The notes beneath the pieces are model-generated. The model saw nothing but the letters and a program-made list of their open reading frames with translations. It did no database searches and was not told where the DNA came from. 27,845 nucleotides of DNA from a virus, in the IMG/VR virus record IMGVR_UViG_3300013133_000051, positions 1 through 27,845 of that record. The stretch is one strand, 5' to 3'. Made by a program: the position numbers and the translations under genes. Positions 17,406 through 25,601 of this stretch are shown here, in pieces. Within the stretch, counting starts at the first letter, position 1. Every line of letters begins with the position of its first letter.

Positions 17406-17983
17406 ATCTGCTCGTCATCTTTGGGTTCCTGGCTAAGTAATTTTTCAAGATTAAGACCACCAGTCTGACCACCTTCACCAATATTAATTACTAAATTATT
17501 ATTCTTAGCCGCAGCCAATAGCTTAGCCATTGAATCGAGTACACCAACCGAATTAGAATTAATTTCGGCTTTGACCATCAACAACTTAACCCATCCCTCA
17601 ATAATCGACGGTGGCAACTTCTCCTTAGCTGCCCTAGCAACCTTGACTTGATCCTCAAAATATGAAATAGCACTTTCAACCTGCGCTCTGTCCGTAGCAT
17701 AATTATTAACTATGACTTCAACCGTAGAACCGAACAATTTAATTAATTCATTAATCCTCTTAGACGTCTCATCTTCTGGCTTATCCTTGAAAATCTCAGG
17801 CTCGGTATATGTTGTCTTGACAGTCTCTAATATTGGTTCAGTTACTGTTATTTCTTTGGCTACTGGCGGTTGTTCTGGTTCTGCAGGAACTGGCTCCTCA
17901 ATAATATCCTCATCAGACCCACCTAATATTGATACTAGATCAGAATCCTCTGTAACCTCAGGAGTCTGACTAGTCTTAGTCAT
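17402..17983 (-). CDS. 16: Probable terminase small subunit, gp16-like
   Basis: This 193-residue protein lies directly upstream of the large terminase with a 4-base ATGA overlap, the position of gene 16 in T4. Residues 1-75 are acidic and Pro/Glu-rich. Residues 75-165 are helical (TSKRINELIKLFG, RAQVESAISYFEDQVK, IIEGWVKLLMVKAEIN) and suit the ring-forming coiled-coil core of small terminases. The C-terminus is short and acidic. GGAGG lies 6 bases before the ATG, inside the end of the upstream gene. The assignment rests on position, size and helix pattern; the sequence itself is too divergent for me to be sure. Confidence 0.6.
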   Translation of the reverse strand: MTKTSQTPEVTEDSDLVSILGGSDEDIIEEPVPAEPEQPPVAKEITVTEPILETVKTTYTEPEIFKDKPEDETSKRINELIKLFGSTVEVIVNNYATDRAQVESAISYFEDQVKVARAAKEKLPPSIIEGWVKLLMVKAEINSNSVGVLDSMAKLLAAAKNNNLVINIGEGGQTGGLNLEKLLSQEPKDDEQI

Positions 17984-18596
17984 TACAAGCCTCCATGAAC
18001 TTATATAACTTATCAGAATCTATCTGCCTATATTTCTTACCCTTAGCGCAAAGATGACCATCATCGGTGACATCCCAATGCTCACAAAGAGCCATCCTAC
18101 CAGAAATATGCATTAAACAATTCTCTTCCTTATACCAGCCACCCATATTAGTAATCAACAAATGGTTAATCATCTCACGCAACTGATCTTTATGTTCAAA
18201 ATTCTTAAATTTCGCAGAAATTACATCACACTCCTCATTTATGTTGTCTGATAGAAATAATAGGCATTCATCAACCGACCTTGGACCACCTTCACCCTCC
18301 TGCCTAGGGTTCACCGCGTGCGCGATGCCCTTAACCGGATCGGGCAACTTCATCTTATGGCCTGACGGCTTATCATGCCTCTTCCGTCTATCTGTGATTC
18401 TTTGTTTTAGATTAGATGCGCCTGGTAATGTTTCCTCGTAGACTCTTTGAGTATGTGGGTAATTATGTCCATTCTCACAGAAGGTGTCGCCATCTGGGCA
18501 GCGCTCGCAGCTGACACCTTTACCGTGACAGATCGGGCATAATCCATAACCAGTTCTGATTGGTTGTGGTGTAACTGTAAAACCTGGATTACTCAT
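17976..18596 (-). CDS. Zinc-motif protein of unknown function
   Basis: The 206-residue product starts directly after the sigma gene stop (TAAATG, with GAGGA upstream) and overlaps the next gene by 8 bases, so it belongs to a tight operon from sigma factor to terminase. Residues 20-34 read CPICHGKGVSCERC, a DnaJ-like zinc-binding pair, with further Cys at FCENGH. The middle (65-100) is basic and the C-terminal half is helical with scattered Cys/His (CLMHISGRMALCEHW). It could be a nucleic-acid or protein-binding accessory to packaging or late transcription. I do not recognise the family. Confidence 0.7.
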   Translation of the reverse strand: MSNPGFTVTPQPIRTGYGLCPICHGKGVSCERCPDGDTFCENGHNYPHTQRVYEETLPGASNLKQRITDRRKRHDKPSGHKMKLPDPVKGIAHAVNPRQEGEGGPRSVDECLLFLSDNINEECDVISAKFKNFEHKDQLREMINHLLITNMGGWYKEENCLMHISGRMALCEHWDVTDDGHLCAKGKKYRQIDSDKLYKFMEACND

Positions 18597-20756
18597 TTAT
18601 CGATCCTCGAAATCGTCTGGTTCCCCATTACCTAGTATATTTTTAGCTGTATTATTAATCTCGTTAACTGGCGAATCAGAAAAATCATGACATCTTAGAC
18701 GAATAATTCTAAAGAAGCAAACTATTGATGATCTTGATAAATTAGTCTCCTGCATCAATTTAGCAATTAATCCCTCGTGTGCTCGCTCATCCTTATTATG
18801 TAATTTCATTAGAGCATCAAGAATTTGTAAATGTTCATCATTAAATTTACATAACTCATATGCTTCATCATAGAACCGAGAGATAATTTTAGATGGTCCA
18901 ATCGGTTTGTTCTCTACGTGAGTCTTGAACATATTACTGTTTTTTCTATCTCTATTCTCTTTTTTAATATAAGCTAATATTACTGTCCTAGCGACTTGTG
19001 AGTTATGCGACACAAATCCATTGGCAATATATCCATGATCATCAGAATTTACTTCTATATCACATAATTCACTTTCTGATTTTTCAATTTTAATTATAGG
19101 CAACCATATAACTCTATTCTTAAATTTTAAATTTTCATCAATCCTCTCTTTTAAGAATTTATAATCAATATCTTCGCTGAAATTCGACCAATATTCAAGA
19201 TATTGCCTTACTTTAAATAATTTTCCAACATATCCAGGTTTTATTAATTTTCTTATTTGATTATAATGGCCAACTGAACCATATTTTTTATATAATTTAA
19301 TAAATTTATCCTTTAGTGAATAAATGTACTCATGGGGGATAGGTAATGAAGTTATATTTTCCTGTTTTCTATTAATTCTAAAACCAATTCGATCATAAAA
19401 TCTTAATGAATCAGCGGTTGGTAATCTAATCATATATGCGCCAGTTAAATTACTTATATAAGATCGCCCATCTTTTTTAATAAATTCTCTAATTTCTCTT
19501 GGGTCAACATATAATTTTGAGACAATACCAATATTAAGTAATATACTACGAATTTGATTAATTAATTCCAATGATGTTGATGTAAACCCAACTTCACCAT
19601 TAAATGATGAAGAATGACCGTCCCCATCAAATAACCCTGATAATAAATTATGAATATTATCTTTAGACATCCTAAGAAGACGATCTGGTATCTTCTTATT
19701 TTGTGCTGTATGACATTCAGAAAAACCAATCTTATCCATAAACTCATTAAACGATTTAGAACAAGTATAATTACCACAATTTATATCTTGGTGTTTAAAT
19801 TTCAGCCCATTAAACCTAGATAAAAAGTCAATAACTTCTTTATCAACATTATAAATATTAAGCATATTATTACCATAAGACCCTTCAGAAATATACAAAC
19901 CAAAAAAATAGGCCATATCATTAGTAATAACATTAGGATGTTTCCACTCATCAGTAACTAATTTTATATCACTTATATCATCATTATTACCAAATATATG
20001 TTGCCCACATTGCATCGCAACTAAATCACCAACTTTTAAATCTTTTAATTTTGCCCAATCTGGGCCATTATCATTAAGCCTCATCAAACAATGTTCTGTA
20101 GATCCCTCAATAGGATAATTATACATTGAATTAATAATTAATGTATCCTGCTTAATCTTTCTAATACCACCATTCACTTCAACCATTTTATCAATACCAT
20201 GAACCATTAATGAAATATTATCGACAACATCAGATATAGGTAAAATTCCATTTTTAGTTATAACTTTAGTATTTGGATTTACACACCATAAGTTGAATAA
20301 TCTTGATTTTCCTTTATAATAGATGCTTGTTTCGGTAAGTTGTACTTTGCAGTTTGGACATCTCTTTATTCTTTTGACGATTTCGGCTTCAAAGATATAC
20401 TCTTCTGATAGGAGTGATTCATTTGGACGCATATTATTGTAGCATTTAGCGCAGTAGGGGAGTGCTTCATATTTGTATAATGCGCTTTCTATTTGTATCC
20501 ATGCTGTTTGGAATAAATCCATCATTGAGGAGTCATCTTTACCTGGGTAGATTTGTGCTAGGTTGTGTGCTTTGATTAGTTGCACTATTAGTTCTGAGGC
20601 GTGTATCATTATTTCGTCGCGGAGGTGGACGTCAGTACAGGCCCCTCGGAGATACCTATGTAATAGTCGTTCGACAATTTCGTTATCAAAGTAGTGGTTT
20701 TTGTAGAAGATTTCTTTTCGTTCTATGGCGTCTTTCGGGTGGACACCCTTGGACAT
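18597..20756 (-). CDS. 55: Late sigma factor, T4 gp55-like, with intein
   Basis: The start is set at ATG 20756 because GGAGG lies 7 bases upstream; the upstream in-frame ATG at 20792 has no ribosome site. The precursor is 719 residues. The spliced form is about 291, longer than T4 gp55 (185). The pattern HASELIVQLIKAHNLAQIY..MMDLFQTAWIQIESALYKYE, then RLFNLW|SQVARTVILAYIKKENRDRK, matches the gp55 sigma-2 core-binding helices (T4 [21 protein letters not shown]). An extra zinc-ribbon-like pair (CAKC..CPNC) is inserted in the sigma-2 region. A C-terminal HTH-like segment (LIAKLMQETNLSRSSIVCFFRIIRLR) may serve as a sigma-4-like part. It would direct RNA polymerase to late promoters for the genes to its left. 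Confidence 0.8.
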   Translation of the reverse strand: MSKGVHPKDAIERKEIFYKNHYFDNEIVERLLHRYLRGACTDVHLRDEIMIHASELIVQLIKAHNLAQIYPGKDDSSMMDLFQTAWIQIESALYKYEALPYCAKCYNNMRPNESLLSEEYIFEAEIVKRIKRCPNCKVQLTETSIYYKGKSRLFNLWCVNPNTKVITKNGILPISDVVDNISLMVHGIDKMVEVNGGIRKIKQDTLIINSMYNYPIEGSTEHCLMRLNDNGPDWAKLKDLKVGDLVAMQCGQHIFGNNDDISDIKLVTDEWKHPNVITNDMAYFFGLYISEGSYGNNMLNIYNVDKEVIDFLSRFNGLKFKHQDINCGNYTCSKSFNEFMDKIGFSECHTAQNKKIPDRLLRMSKDNIHNLLSGLFDGDGHSSSFNGEVGFTSTSLELINQIRSILLNIGIVSKLYVDPREIREFIKKDGRSYISNLTGAYMIRLPTADSLRFYDRIGFRINRKQENITSLPIPHEYIYSLKDKFIKLYKKYGSVGHYNQIRKLIKPGYVGKLFKVRQYLEYWSNFSEDIDYKFLKERIDENLKFKNRVIWLPIIKIEKSESELCDIEVNSDDHGYIANGFVSHNSQVARTVILAYIKKENRDRKNSNMFKTHVENKPIGPSKIISRFYDEAYELCKFNDEHLQILDALMKLHNKDERAHEGLIAKLMQETNLSRSSIVCFFRIIRLRCHDFSDSPVNEINNTAKNILGNGEPDDFEDR
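19002..20285 (-). mobile_element. Intein in the gp55-like sigma factor (LAGLIDADG type)
   Basis: The 428-residue intein begins CVNPNTKVITKNG (block A) directly after FNLW and ends GYIANGFVSHN|S. Block B reads STEHCLMRL. Endonuclease helices are MAYFFGLYISEGS and LLSGLFDGDGHSS, each with an acidic residue. All splice-site residues (Cys1, block B His, HN, Ser+1) are present. It interrupts the helix that in sigma-70-type factors contacts core RNA polymerase, so the unspliced protein should not function. Confidence 0.93.
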
Positions 20757-20859
20757 CGTCTTACCTCCACATTGCATTTCCATCGTGTTCATACATATAT
20801 TTATTCAAACAAGGAATCTGAGAATATAGTTTTAATGTAAGAAATAGTTACAAATTATA
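20757..20859 (-). promoter_or_regulatory. Sigma-gene leader with weak late-promoter-like element
   Basis: The 103-base spacer between helicase and sigma gene holds GAATAAATATATG on the minus strand about 30-40 bases before the chosen start. AATAAATA differs by one base from the T4 late element TATAAATA. In such AT-rich DNA this is weak evidence. The GGAGG site that decides the sigma start is at its left end. Confidence 0.25.
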
Positions 20860-23859
20860 CTATATCTTAATTCTAAACCTACTCTTCACGAATTTAACAC
20901 CATCCAAAACAACATTACCAACACAAATCTTAGGATTATATCCCATATCAATAACAGCCTTAATATTCTCCCTACTATGATGATACAAATACTTATTATT
21001 CAAGAAAAAGAATAAAAACACCCTAGCCCAACCCCTAGCATTCCTACGAACAGCACGACCAACCATCTGATTAATATTAGACCGCTGCTTACCCCCACCA
21101 ACAACAATAAGATTATCAACACCACCAAGAATATCCAAACCACGCTGGAAAATCTTACCACCAATAAGGCACATCAATTCACCACTCTCAAACAACTTCA
21201 AACACTCATCACGCTCAGACTTAGACGACTTATTCCAAAGAAACCTAGAACCAGAAATCTTATCCCTCAAAGCCTCACCAAGCTCACCAATAGGAGAAGT
21301 ATCCAAAAGAATCAAAGTCTTATCCTTCGGAAACGAGTCAACAATAGTCTTAATCTTACTATGCAACACCTCATTCTCAATAATCTCCTCCCTCATAGCA
21401 ATATCATAAGCACGCCTATCCTCCTTATCACCATCCCTACCAACAACAATAAAAACCGGCCTAACAGGAATAATCCTACCACGCCCCTGCACCTCTTGCC
21501 TAGGAACCTCATGAATAATAGAACCGAGATTCTCCTTAATAAACAAATTCTGAATCGGACGGCCAGGATCATTGAAAGTACCACTAAAACCGTACCTCCT
21601 ACGACCATTAAACACCGTCCTAAACAACTTACTATACTGAGTAGTTGAAGCCAAATCAGCCTCATCAACACAAATCATATCACAAGTAGAAACAGCCTCG
21701 CGAATAATATCAGCATTACCATGCCTAGTAGAATGCCACTTAAGACGCTTATCATACTCCTGATCACGGAAATAATTATGAGCCAACTCATAATAAGTAC
21801 CCTTCAACTTCATAATATTCTCAGGATTCCTAGTCATAACCTCGATAAGAGCAGAAGGAAGAACTTTAGTTAAATTCTCATCCTCACGCTCCACCATCTT
21901 CAACAAACGAGAAAAAACTTGATGCCTGGTTAAAGTAACCTTAGCCTTCTTCGGCTTAGCAGCAACGAAGAGTGACTGTAAACTACCGACCATAATCTTC
22001 TTACCAGTCGGCAAGAAACCATGGCAAAACTTATCAACCTTCTCAGCAACCTTCCTAATCTGTAGCCTATTAACAATCTGATTCAAAACAACAGTTTGCT
22101 CAGTAATAATAACACACGAACAATCATATAATTTAACAATACCACAAATAATCTCTGTATTATGTGATAAAATATTGTTAGTCCAAAATGAATGACTTAT
22201 ATCTTCAACTTGAAGATCATAACAATTTTCTATGCCGTCATCAACAACATGTTTTACTTTATTCCAATTATTGATTCTATAATAGAATCCATTTTTGAAC
22301 ATTTGTCGCAAATTATTAGGACATATTTCATTGAATGATTTTGTGCATATTTCTCTGCGGCTATTTTCTTCGATAATATACTGCTCTTCTTCAATTCGAA
22401 TAAGTATTTCGATTTTATTTCTATTATCAATTTGTTTGTTATTGTCTGAATCATAAAATCTGATAAATACCATGAATTGGCGAATTTTATTGTTGGACCC
22501 CTCTCTAGAGATAAGATATTCTTCGATTTTACACAATACTCGATGAACTTCAACTCTAATCTGCTCTGATATGGTATTCTCCCAAATCTTGTAATTATAA
22601 AATTGGTCCGTATTTTCTGAGAACGCGAAAACAATTCGTTTATAGATTCCTTCGTCGAATGATTCTTGCGCCACGTCTCTTTTTTCTTCCTCTTTATATT
22701 CTCTATCTCTTCTATTGATTTTAATTTCATTGTTTCCCTGAATTTTGATATAACCTCTAGCGAATTCGGTAACCTCCCTGTTTTCGTTTTTGTTAGTACA
22801 CCTCTCTTCACTGACTCTGATCTGTCCACATTGGGCAAATTCGCTGGCACTGATATTCCATACTTCTTTTTGCATGTCTCCATGACTTTCTTTATTATTT
22901 CTGGATTTTTCATACAATTGTTTTTTGTACGTCCTATTTCTAAACAATGACACATCTTCTTGTATAAATTTGGATTGTTCTGTAATGCCATTTTTTGTGC
23001 CAATGATCTCGTACATTTTATACAAAGAGGTTTTCCATATTTCTTCGTCGTCTTTAATATTGAATATAGATTTTTCACAAACCGTGTCGCGCATAACGCA
23101 CAGTCTGACTCTATATGAACTCGATTGTATTTGCGAATATATGCCCCATTTATTACTAATTCCATCACCTTCTCTTTTAATGATTTCGTCTGATTCAGTA
23201 ATTTGACATAACTGTTTCCAACCATTTTTTGTGAAGATTCTATGTTCATCGACTCCACGTATAATTCCTCCATTATCTAAGATAAGTTTTTTAATTGGTC
23301 TTGGAGATGTTTTATATAATTTATTAATTTTATTATATCCATTAATACCAAGAACATATAATTCAAAATTAGAAACATCTTTAATTTCCTCATCTAAAAA
23401 ATCAGTAAACAAATTACTTATTGGTATTTCAATCCCATTCAATATTATATTTGATTCCCCAGTTATACATTTCCCTGCTCCAGTTGGCGCTTGAATACAA
23501 CCAATCTCATTATTCAACGTAGACTTAATAGCACCTATCTGATAGTCCTCTAACGTAATACCTGCTAGCATATCCTTTGTAATTCTATCCTCAGGCACCT
23601 TCTCAATTGGGGGACGCTCATCGAAAACCTCTAACGGTACATCTATCTTAACCATATAATTCTTCAATTCAGTTAAGAATGGTAACGCCAATCTACGATT
23701 TTTTGTATCATACCTCCTATACCATCCGTCCCAATAATCAGAATCAATATAATGCGCTCTAGGATCTCTAACACTGAAGTGATCTAGGATACTTTTCTCT
23801 ACTTCTACAGGCATCTGTAATAGGTATATCCAACGATTGTCTACGATTTTTGCAATCAT
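20860..23859 (-). CDS. uvsW: UvsW-type DNA helicase with intein in Walker A
   Basis: The 999-residue precursor leaves about 562 residues when spliced (T4 UvsW about 500). Residues 1-90 match the small UvsW N-terminal domain. ITLEDYQIGAI is the Q-like motif. The Walker A loop APTGAGK is broken after the Lys (residue 130) and resumes with TEIICG at 568. Further superfamily 2 motifs are VDEAD (731-735), YGFSGTF (756-762), LILLDTSP, GLDILG and the motif VI QMVGRAVRR (931-939). UvsW unwinds branched DNA and R-loops and helps the switch from origin- to recombination-driven replication. The coding strand is unusually rich in G and T in the extein parts but not in the intein. The ribosome site is weak. 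Confidence 0.95.
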   Translation of the reverse strand: MIAKIVDNRWIYLLQMPVEVEKSILDHFSVRDPRAHYIDSDYWDGWYRRYDTKNRRLALPFLTELKNYMVKIDVPLEVFDERPPIEKVPEDRITKDMLAGITLEDYQIGAIKSTLNNEIGCIQAPTGAGKCITGESNIILNGIEIPISNLFTDFLDEEIKDVSNFELYVLGINGYNKINKLYKTSPRPIKKLILDNGGIIRGVDEHRIFTKNGWKQLCQITESDEIIKREGDGISNKWGIYSQIQSSSYRVRLCVMRDTVCEKSIFNIKDDEEIWKTSLYKMYEIIGTKNGITEQSKFIQEDVSLFRNRTYKKQLYEKSRNNKESHGDMQKEVWNISASEFAQCGQIRVSEERCTNKNENREVTEFARGYIKIQGNNEIKINRRDREYKEEEKRDVAQESFDEGIYKRIVFAFSENTDQFYNYKIWENTISEQIRVEVHRVLCKIEEYLISREGSNNKIRQFMVFIRFYDSDNNKQIDNRNKIEILIRIEEEQYIIEENSRREICTKSFNEICPNNLRQMFKNGFYYRINNWNKVKHVVDDGIENCYDLQVEDISHSFWTNNILSHNTEIICGIVKLYDCSCVIITEQTVVLNQIVNRLQIRKVAEKVDKFCHGFLPTGKKIMVGSLQSLFVAAKPKKAKVTLTRHQVFSRLLKMVEREDENLTKVLPSALIEVMTRNPENIMKLKGTYYELAHNYFRDQEYDKRLKWHSTRHGNADIIREAVSTCDMICVDEADLASTTQYSKLFRTVFNGRRRYGFSGTFNDPGRPIQNLFIKENLGSIIHEVPRQEVQGRGRIIPVRPVFIVVGRDGDKEDRRAYDIAMREEIIENEVLHSKIKTIVDSFPKDKTLILLDTSPIGELGEALRDKISGSRFLWNKSSKSERDECLKLFESGELMCLIGGKIFQRGLDILGGVDNLIVVGGGKQRSNINQMVGRAVRRNARGWARVFLFFFLNNKYLYHHSRENIKAVIDMGYNPKICVGNVVLDGVKFVKSRFRIKI
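22159..23469 (-). mobile_element. UvsW intein with no in-frame endonuclease motif
   Basis: The 437-residue intein runs from C131 (CITGESNIILNGIEIPISNL, block A) through a block B-like RGVDEHRIFTKNGW to LQVEDISHSFWTNNILSHN|T. Splice residues look complete: Cys1, block B His, HN, Thr+1. The recognisable splicing parts are only about the first 95 and last 28 residues. Between them lie some 300 residues that are highly charged, rich in Glu, Lys, Arg, Asn and Ile, and without LAGLIDADG, HNH or GIY-YIG motifs. The same DNA encodes a convincing endonuclease in the +1 frame. Plus-strand A+C content drops from 47 of 60 (21001-21060, extein) to 22 of 60 (22381-22440, intein). Confidence 0.93.
22254..23273 (-). 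CDS. Out-of-frame homing endonuclease nested in the UvsW intein
   Basis: In the +1 frame relative to the helicase, an open frame of 339 codons lies wholly inside the intein. Its product has a zinc-finger-like unit C58-C61..C84-C87 (CALC..LCIKCTRS). A KKKYGISVPANLPNVDRSESVKRG segment resembles the KYGV repeats of phage Vsr-type homing endonucleases. A nuclease-like domain at 230-320 shows YQSRLELKFIEY, WYLSDF and LIIEIKSKY, which form a (P)D..ExK active site with D272, E285 and K287. The true start is uncertain. ATG 23273 has no ribosome site, ATG 23249 has GGAG 3 bases upstream, and ATG 23165 (MELVINGAYI) has AGAAGG 2 bases upstream and begins where family similarity starts. Expression from inside the helicase message is inferred. 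Confidence 0.75.
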   Translation of the reverse strand: MEELYVESMNIESSQKMVGNSYVKLLNQTKSLKEKVMELVINGAYIRKYNRVHIESDCALCATRFVKNLYSILKTTKKYGKPLCIKCTRSLAQKMALQNNPNLYKKMCHCLEIGRTKNNCMKNPEIIKKVMETCKKKYGISVPANLPNVDRSESVKRGVLTKTKTGRLPNSLEVISKFRETMKLKSIEEIENIKRKKKETWRKNHSTKESINELFSRSQKIRTNFIITRFGRIPYQSRLELKFIEYCVKSKNILSLERGPTIKFANSWYLSDFMIQTITNKLIIEIKSKYLFELKKSSILSKKIAAEKYAQNHSMKYVLIICDKCSKMDSIIESIIGIK

Positions 23860-23894
23860 ATGTTAATGTATCACTTTCTATGACGTATTAAATA

Positions 23895-24383
23895 CTACTT
23901 AGGTCGCATCGCCAAAGCTGCGGATAGACTTGTAACTGCTTTGCCTAACGCAGCTTTCTGCGCAGGATTATTCTTCGCAGCGGCCTCGGCCTGCTTTCGT
24001 TCCTGTTCAGCTCGTGATGGGTCGAGTTTTGGCGGCTCAGGTGGTGGCTCAGTCGCTTTTTGTGGTGTTGTTGGCTTGGGTGGCTGGCCTGGTTTCGTTA
24101 GTTGTGGTGGTTTATTTGGATCTACTGATGGATTTACCTGAGCAATCTGCTGCTGTAATGCTTGAATTTGCTTCTGAACCTGTTGATTTTGTAAGTTAAG
24201 GGCTTTGGTTCTCTCTGTCTCTTGCTTCTTTATGTCACGAGCAATAGTATCGCCTATCTTCTTAAATTCCTTCGGTGCGCCACTGGCACCTGGTGCGCCA
24301 GGCCGAACACCCCCCGCGCCTGCTGGCGGGGCAGCTTCGACGACAGTAACCTTGCCCTTCTTGCTCTTAATTATTATCTTCAT
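23895..24383 (-). CDS. Proline/glutamine/alanine-rich small protein
   Basis: The 162-residue product starts at ATG 24383 with AAGGGA upstream and overlaps the end of the preceding gene by 17 bases. A basic start (MKIIIKSKKGK) leads into a Pro/Gly/Ala linker. A Gln-rich helical segment follows at about 55-85 (LQNQQVQKQIQALQQQIAQV), probably a coiled coil, then a Pro/Lys-rich stretch and an Ala-rich end. It has no recognisable domain. Composition and setting suggest a small virion or assembly protein. Confidence 0.65.
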   Translation of the reverse strand: MKIIIKSKKGKVTVVEAAPPAGAGGVRPGAPGASGAPKEFKKIGDTIARDIKKQETERTKALNLQNQQVQKQIQALQQQIAQVNPSVDPNKPPQLTKPGQPPKPTTPQKATEPPPEPPKLDPSRAEQERKQAEAAAKNNPAQKAALGKAVTSLSAALAMRPK

Positions 24384-24795
24384 CTTCTTCCCTTAAGAAG
24401 AAAAACATATCATCTGGATCACCAATCATCTTATAAATTTCAACAGGTTCATTGCTAAGACAACCACCACCCATGAAATATGCCTTATTACCAAAACACT
24501 CACTAATAACTCTAGTCTTACTCTCAGTAACTGGTCTAACCGTAACACCAGGCTTCACCCTATTAGCCGGTGCGAAAAACCGAGTAGGCTCAACATTAAT
24601 CGGCACAAGATCAAAATGAGCAGCGTCTAATACATCTCTCTGACCAACTGGCCTAACTCTATAAGTAAACTCATCAACATCCTCAATTATCAACTTACCG
24701 TTACTGGCTTGATAATAGCCATTAACTCTAGATTGTAAGTCGCCAATCGGACTAACTGACTGACCAATCGAAAATGACCTGTAGGGTATGTTCAT
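24367..24795 (-). CDS. Hypothetical protein in the tail gene group
   Basis: A 142-residue protein whose ATG overlaps the stop of the upstream gene by one base (TAATG), with AGGTGAG upstream, so it is coupled to the structural gene before it. It is beta-rich: GKLIIEDVDEFTYRVRPVG looks like strands of a small barrel, and the C-terminus is very acidic (FFFLREEDEDNN). I do not recognise the family. Position suggests a tail, neck or assembly role. Confidence 0.65.
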   Translation of the reverse strand: MNIPYRSFSIGQSVSPIGDLQSRVNGYYQASNGKLIIEDVDEFTYRVRPVGQRDVLDAAHFDLVPINVEPTRFFAPANRVKPGVTVRPVTESKTRVISECFGNKAYFMGGGCLSNEPVEIYKMIGDPDDMFFFLREEDEDNN

Positions 24796-25601
24796 TAACT
24801 CACCTGTAAATGGAGATCAGGACTTGACCTAGTTTCACCATTTGGAAGACAAAGATCAACACGATACCTATAAGTACCTCTCAGAACTCTAGTAGTATCA
24901 AATAAGTACTGTAACACAAATGGATTAGATCTATATGTCCCCTGCCTCAAACCAATCTTCATTGGTTCAGCATCAATCAATACCTCGCAATTATCAGTGA
25001 ATAATGTAAACGTAGCCGTCAGGAATGGAATAATTGGGGCCACCAAATTGTAATCAAAATCATATAATGGCATAGGCATAATACCAACTTCAAGCGTTCT
25101 TCTCTCAGGCTGATGGAACTTAGAATCCATCGCCTCGAAACCTAACCTAATCGTTTCAAGACCTGAATCGACATAAGTTCCATCTGGGTAGAGCCAAAAT
25201 TCGTTGCATTGCCTCTGCCAAAGATCCTCATTATTAATAATCTCTGGCGAACATGGGTCAGTACCACTTGAGTCTGGACAAATTGTCATATATTCCCACA
25301 CATCGAAGAATATATCTGGAACTGATATTCCAGTACACGGCACATCCCAATATAGATGATATACTCCTGGTTGAGGTGTCGTTCCTACGTATTCCTGTGA
25401 AATTGGTGCTGGATAACCAGTCTCGCAAGGTGATACAATGGGGATTTGTGCTATTAGATTTTCGTCTGTTACTGCTGTCTTATAGATTGACACTCTTCTT
25501 ATTGCAAAAGGATCTGCCGGGACACCATTTATGAGGAATGTGACGTTTAGGTCGATTGTACTTCCGACTCGACCGCTAATACGAGGGTAGACTGTGGCCA
25601 T
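24795..25601 (-). CDS. Beta-rich probable virion structural protein
   Basis: The 268-residue protein begins at ATG 25601 with AGGAGA about 8 bases upstream. The N-terminal 120 residues (VGSTIDLNVTFLINGVPADPF..VYHLYWDVP..DIFFDVWEY) look like an Ig-like or carbohydrate-binding-type beta sandwich. The C-terminal half (ATFTLFTDNCEVLIDAEPMKIG..GTYRYRVDLCLPNGETRSSPDLHLQV) reads as a second beta domain. Several cysteines are spread along it. It may decorate the virion or form part of the tail or neck. The exact T4 counterpart is not clear. Confidence 0.65.
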   Translation of the reverse strand: MATVYPRISGRVGSTIDLNVTFLINGVPADPFAIRRVSIYKTAVTDENLIAQIPIVSPCETGYPAPISQEYVGTTPQPGVYHLYWDVPCTGISVPDIFFDVWEYMTICPDSSGTDPCSPEIINNEDLWQRQCNEFWLYPDGTYVDSGLETIRLGFEAMDSKFHQPERRTLEVGIMPMPLYDFDYNLVAPIIPFLTATFTLFTDNCEVLIDAEPMKIGLRQGTYRSNPFVLQYLFDTTRVLRGTYRYRVDLCLPNGETRSSPDLHLQVS

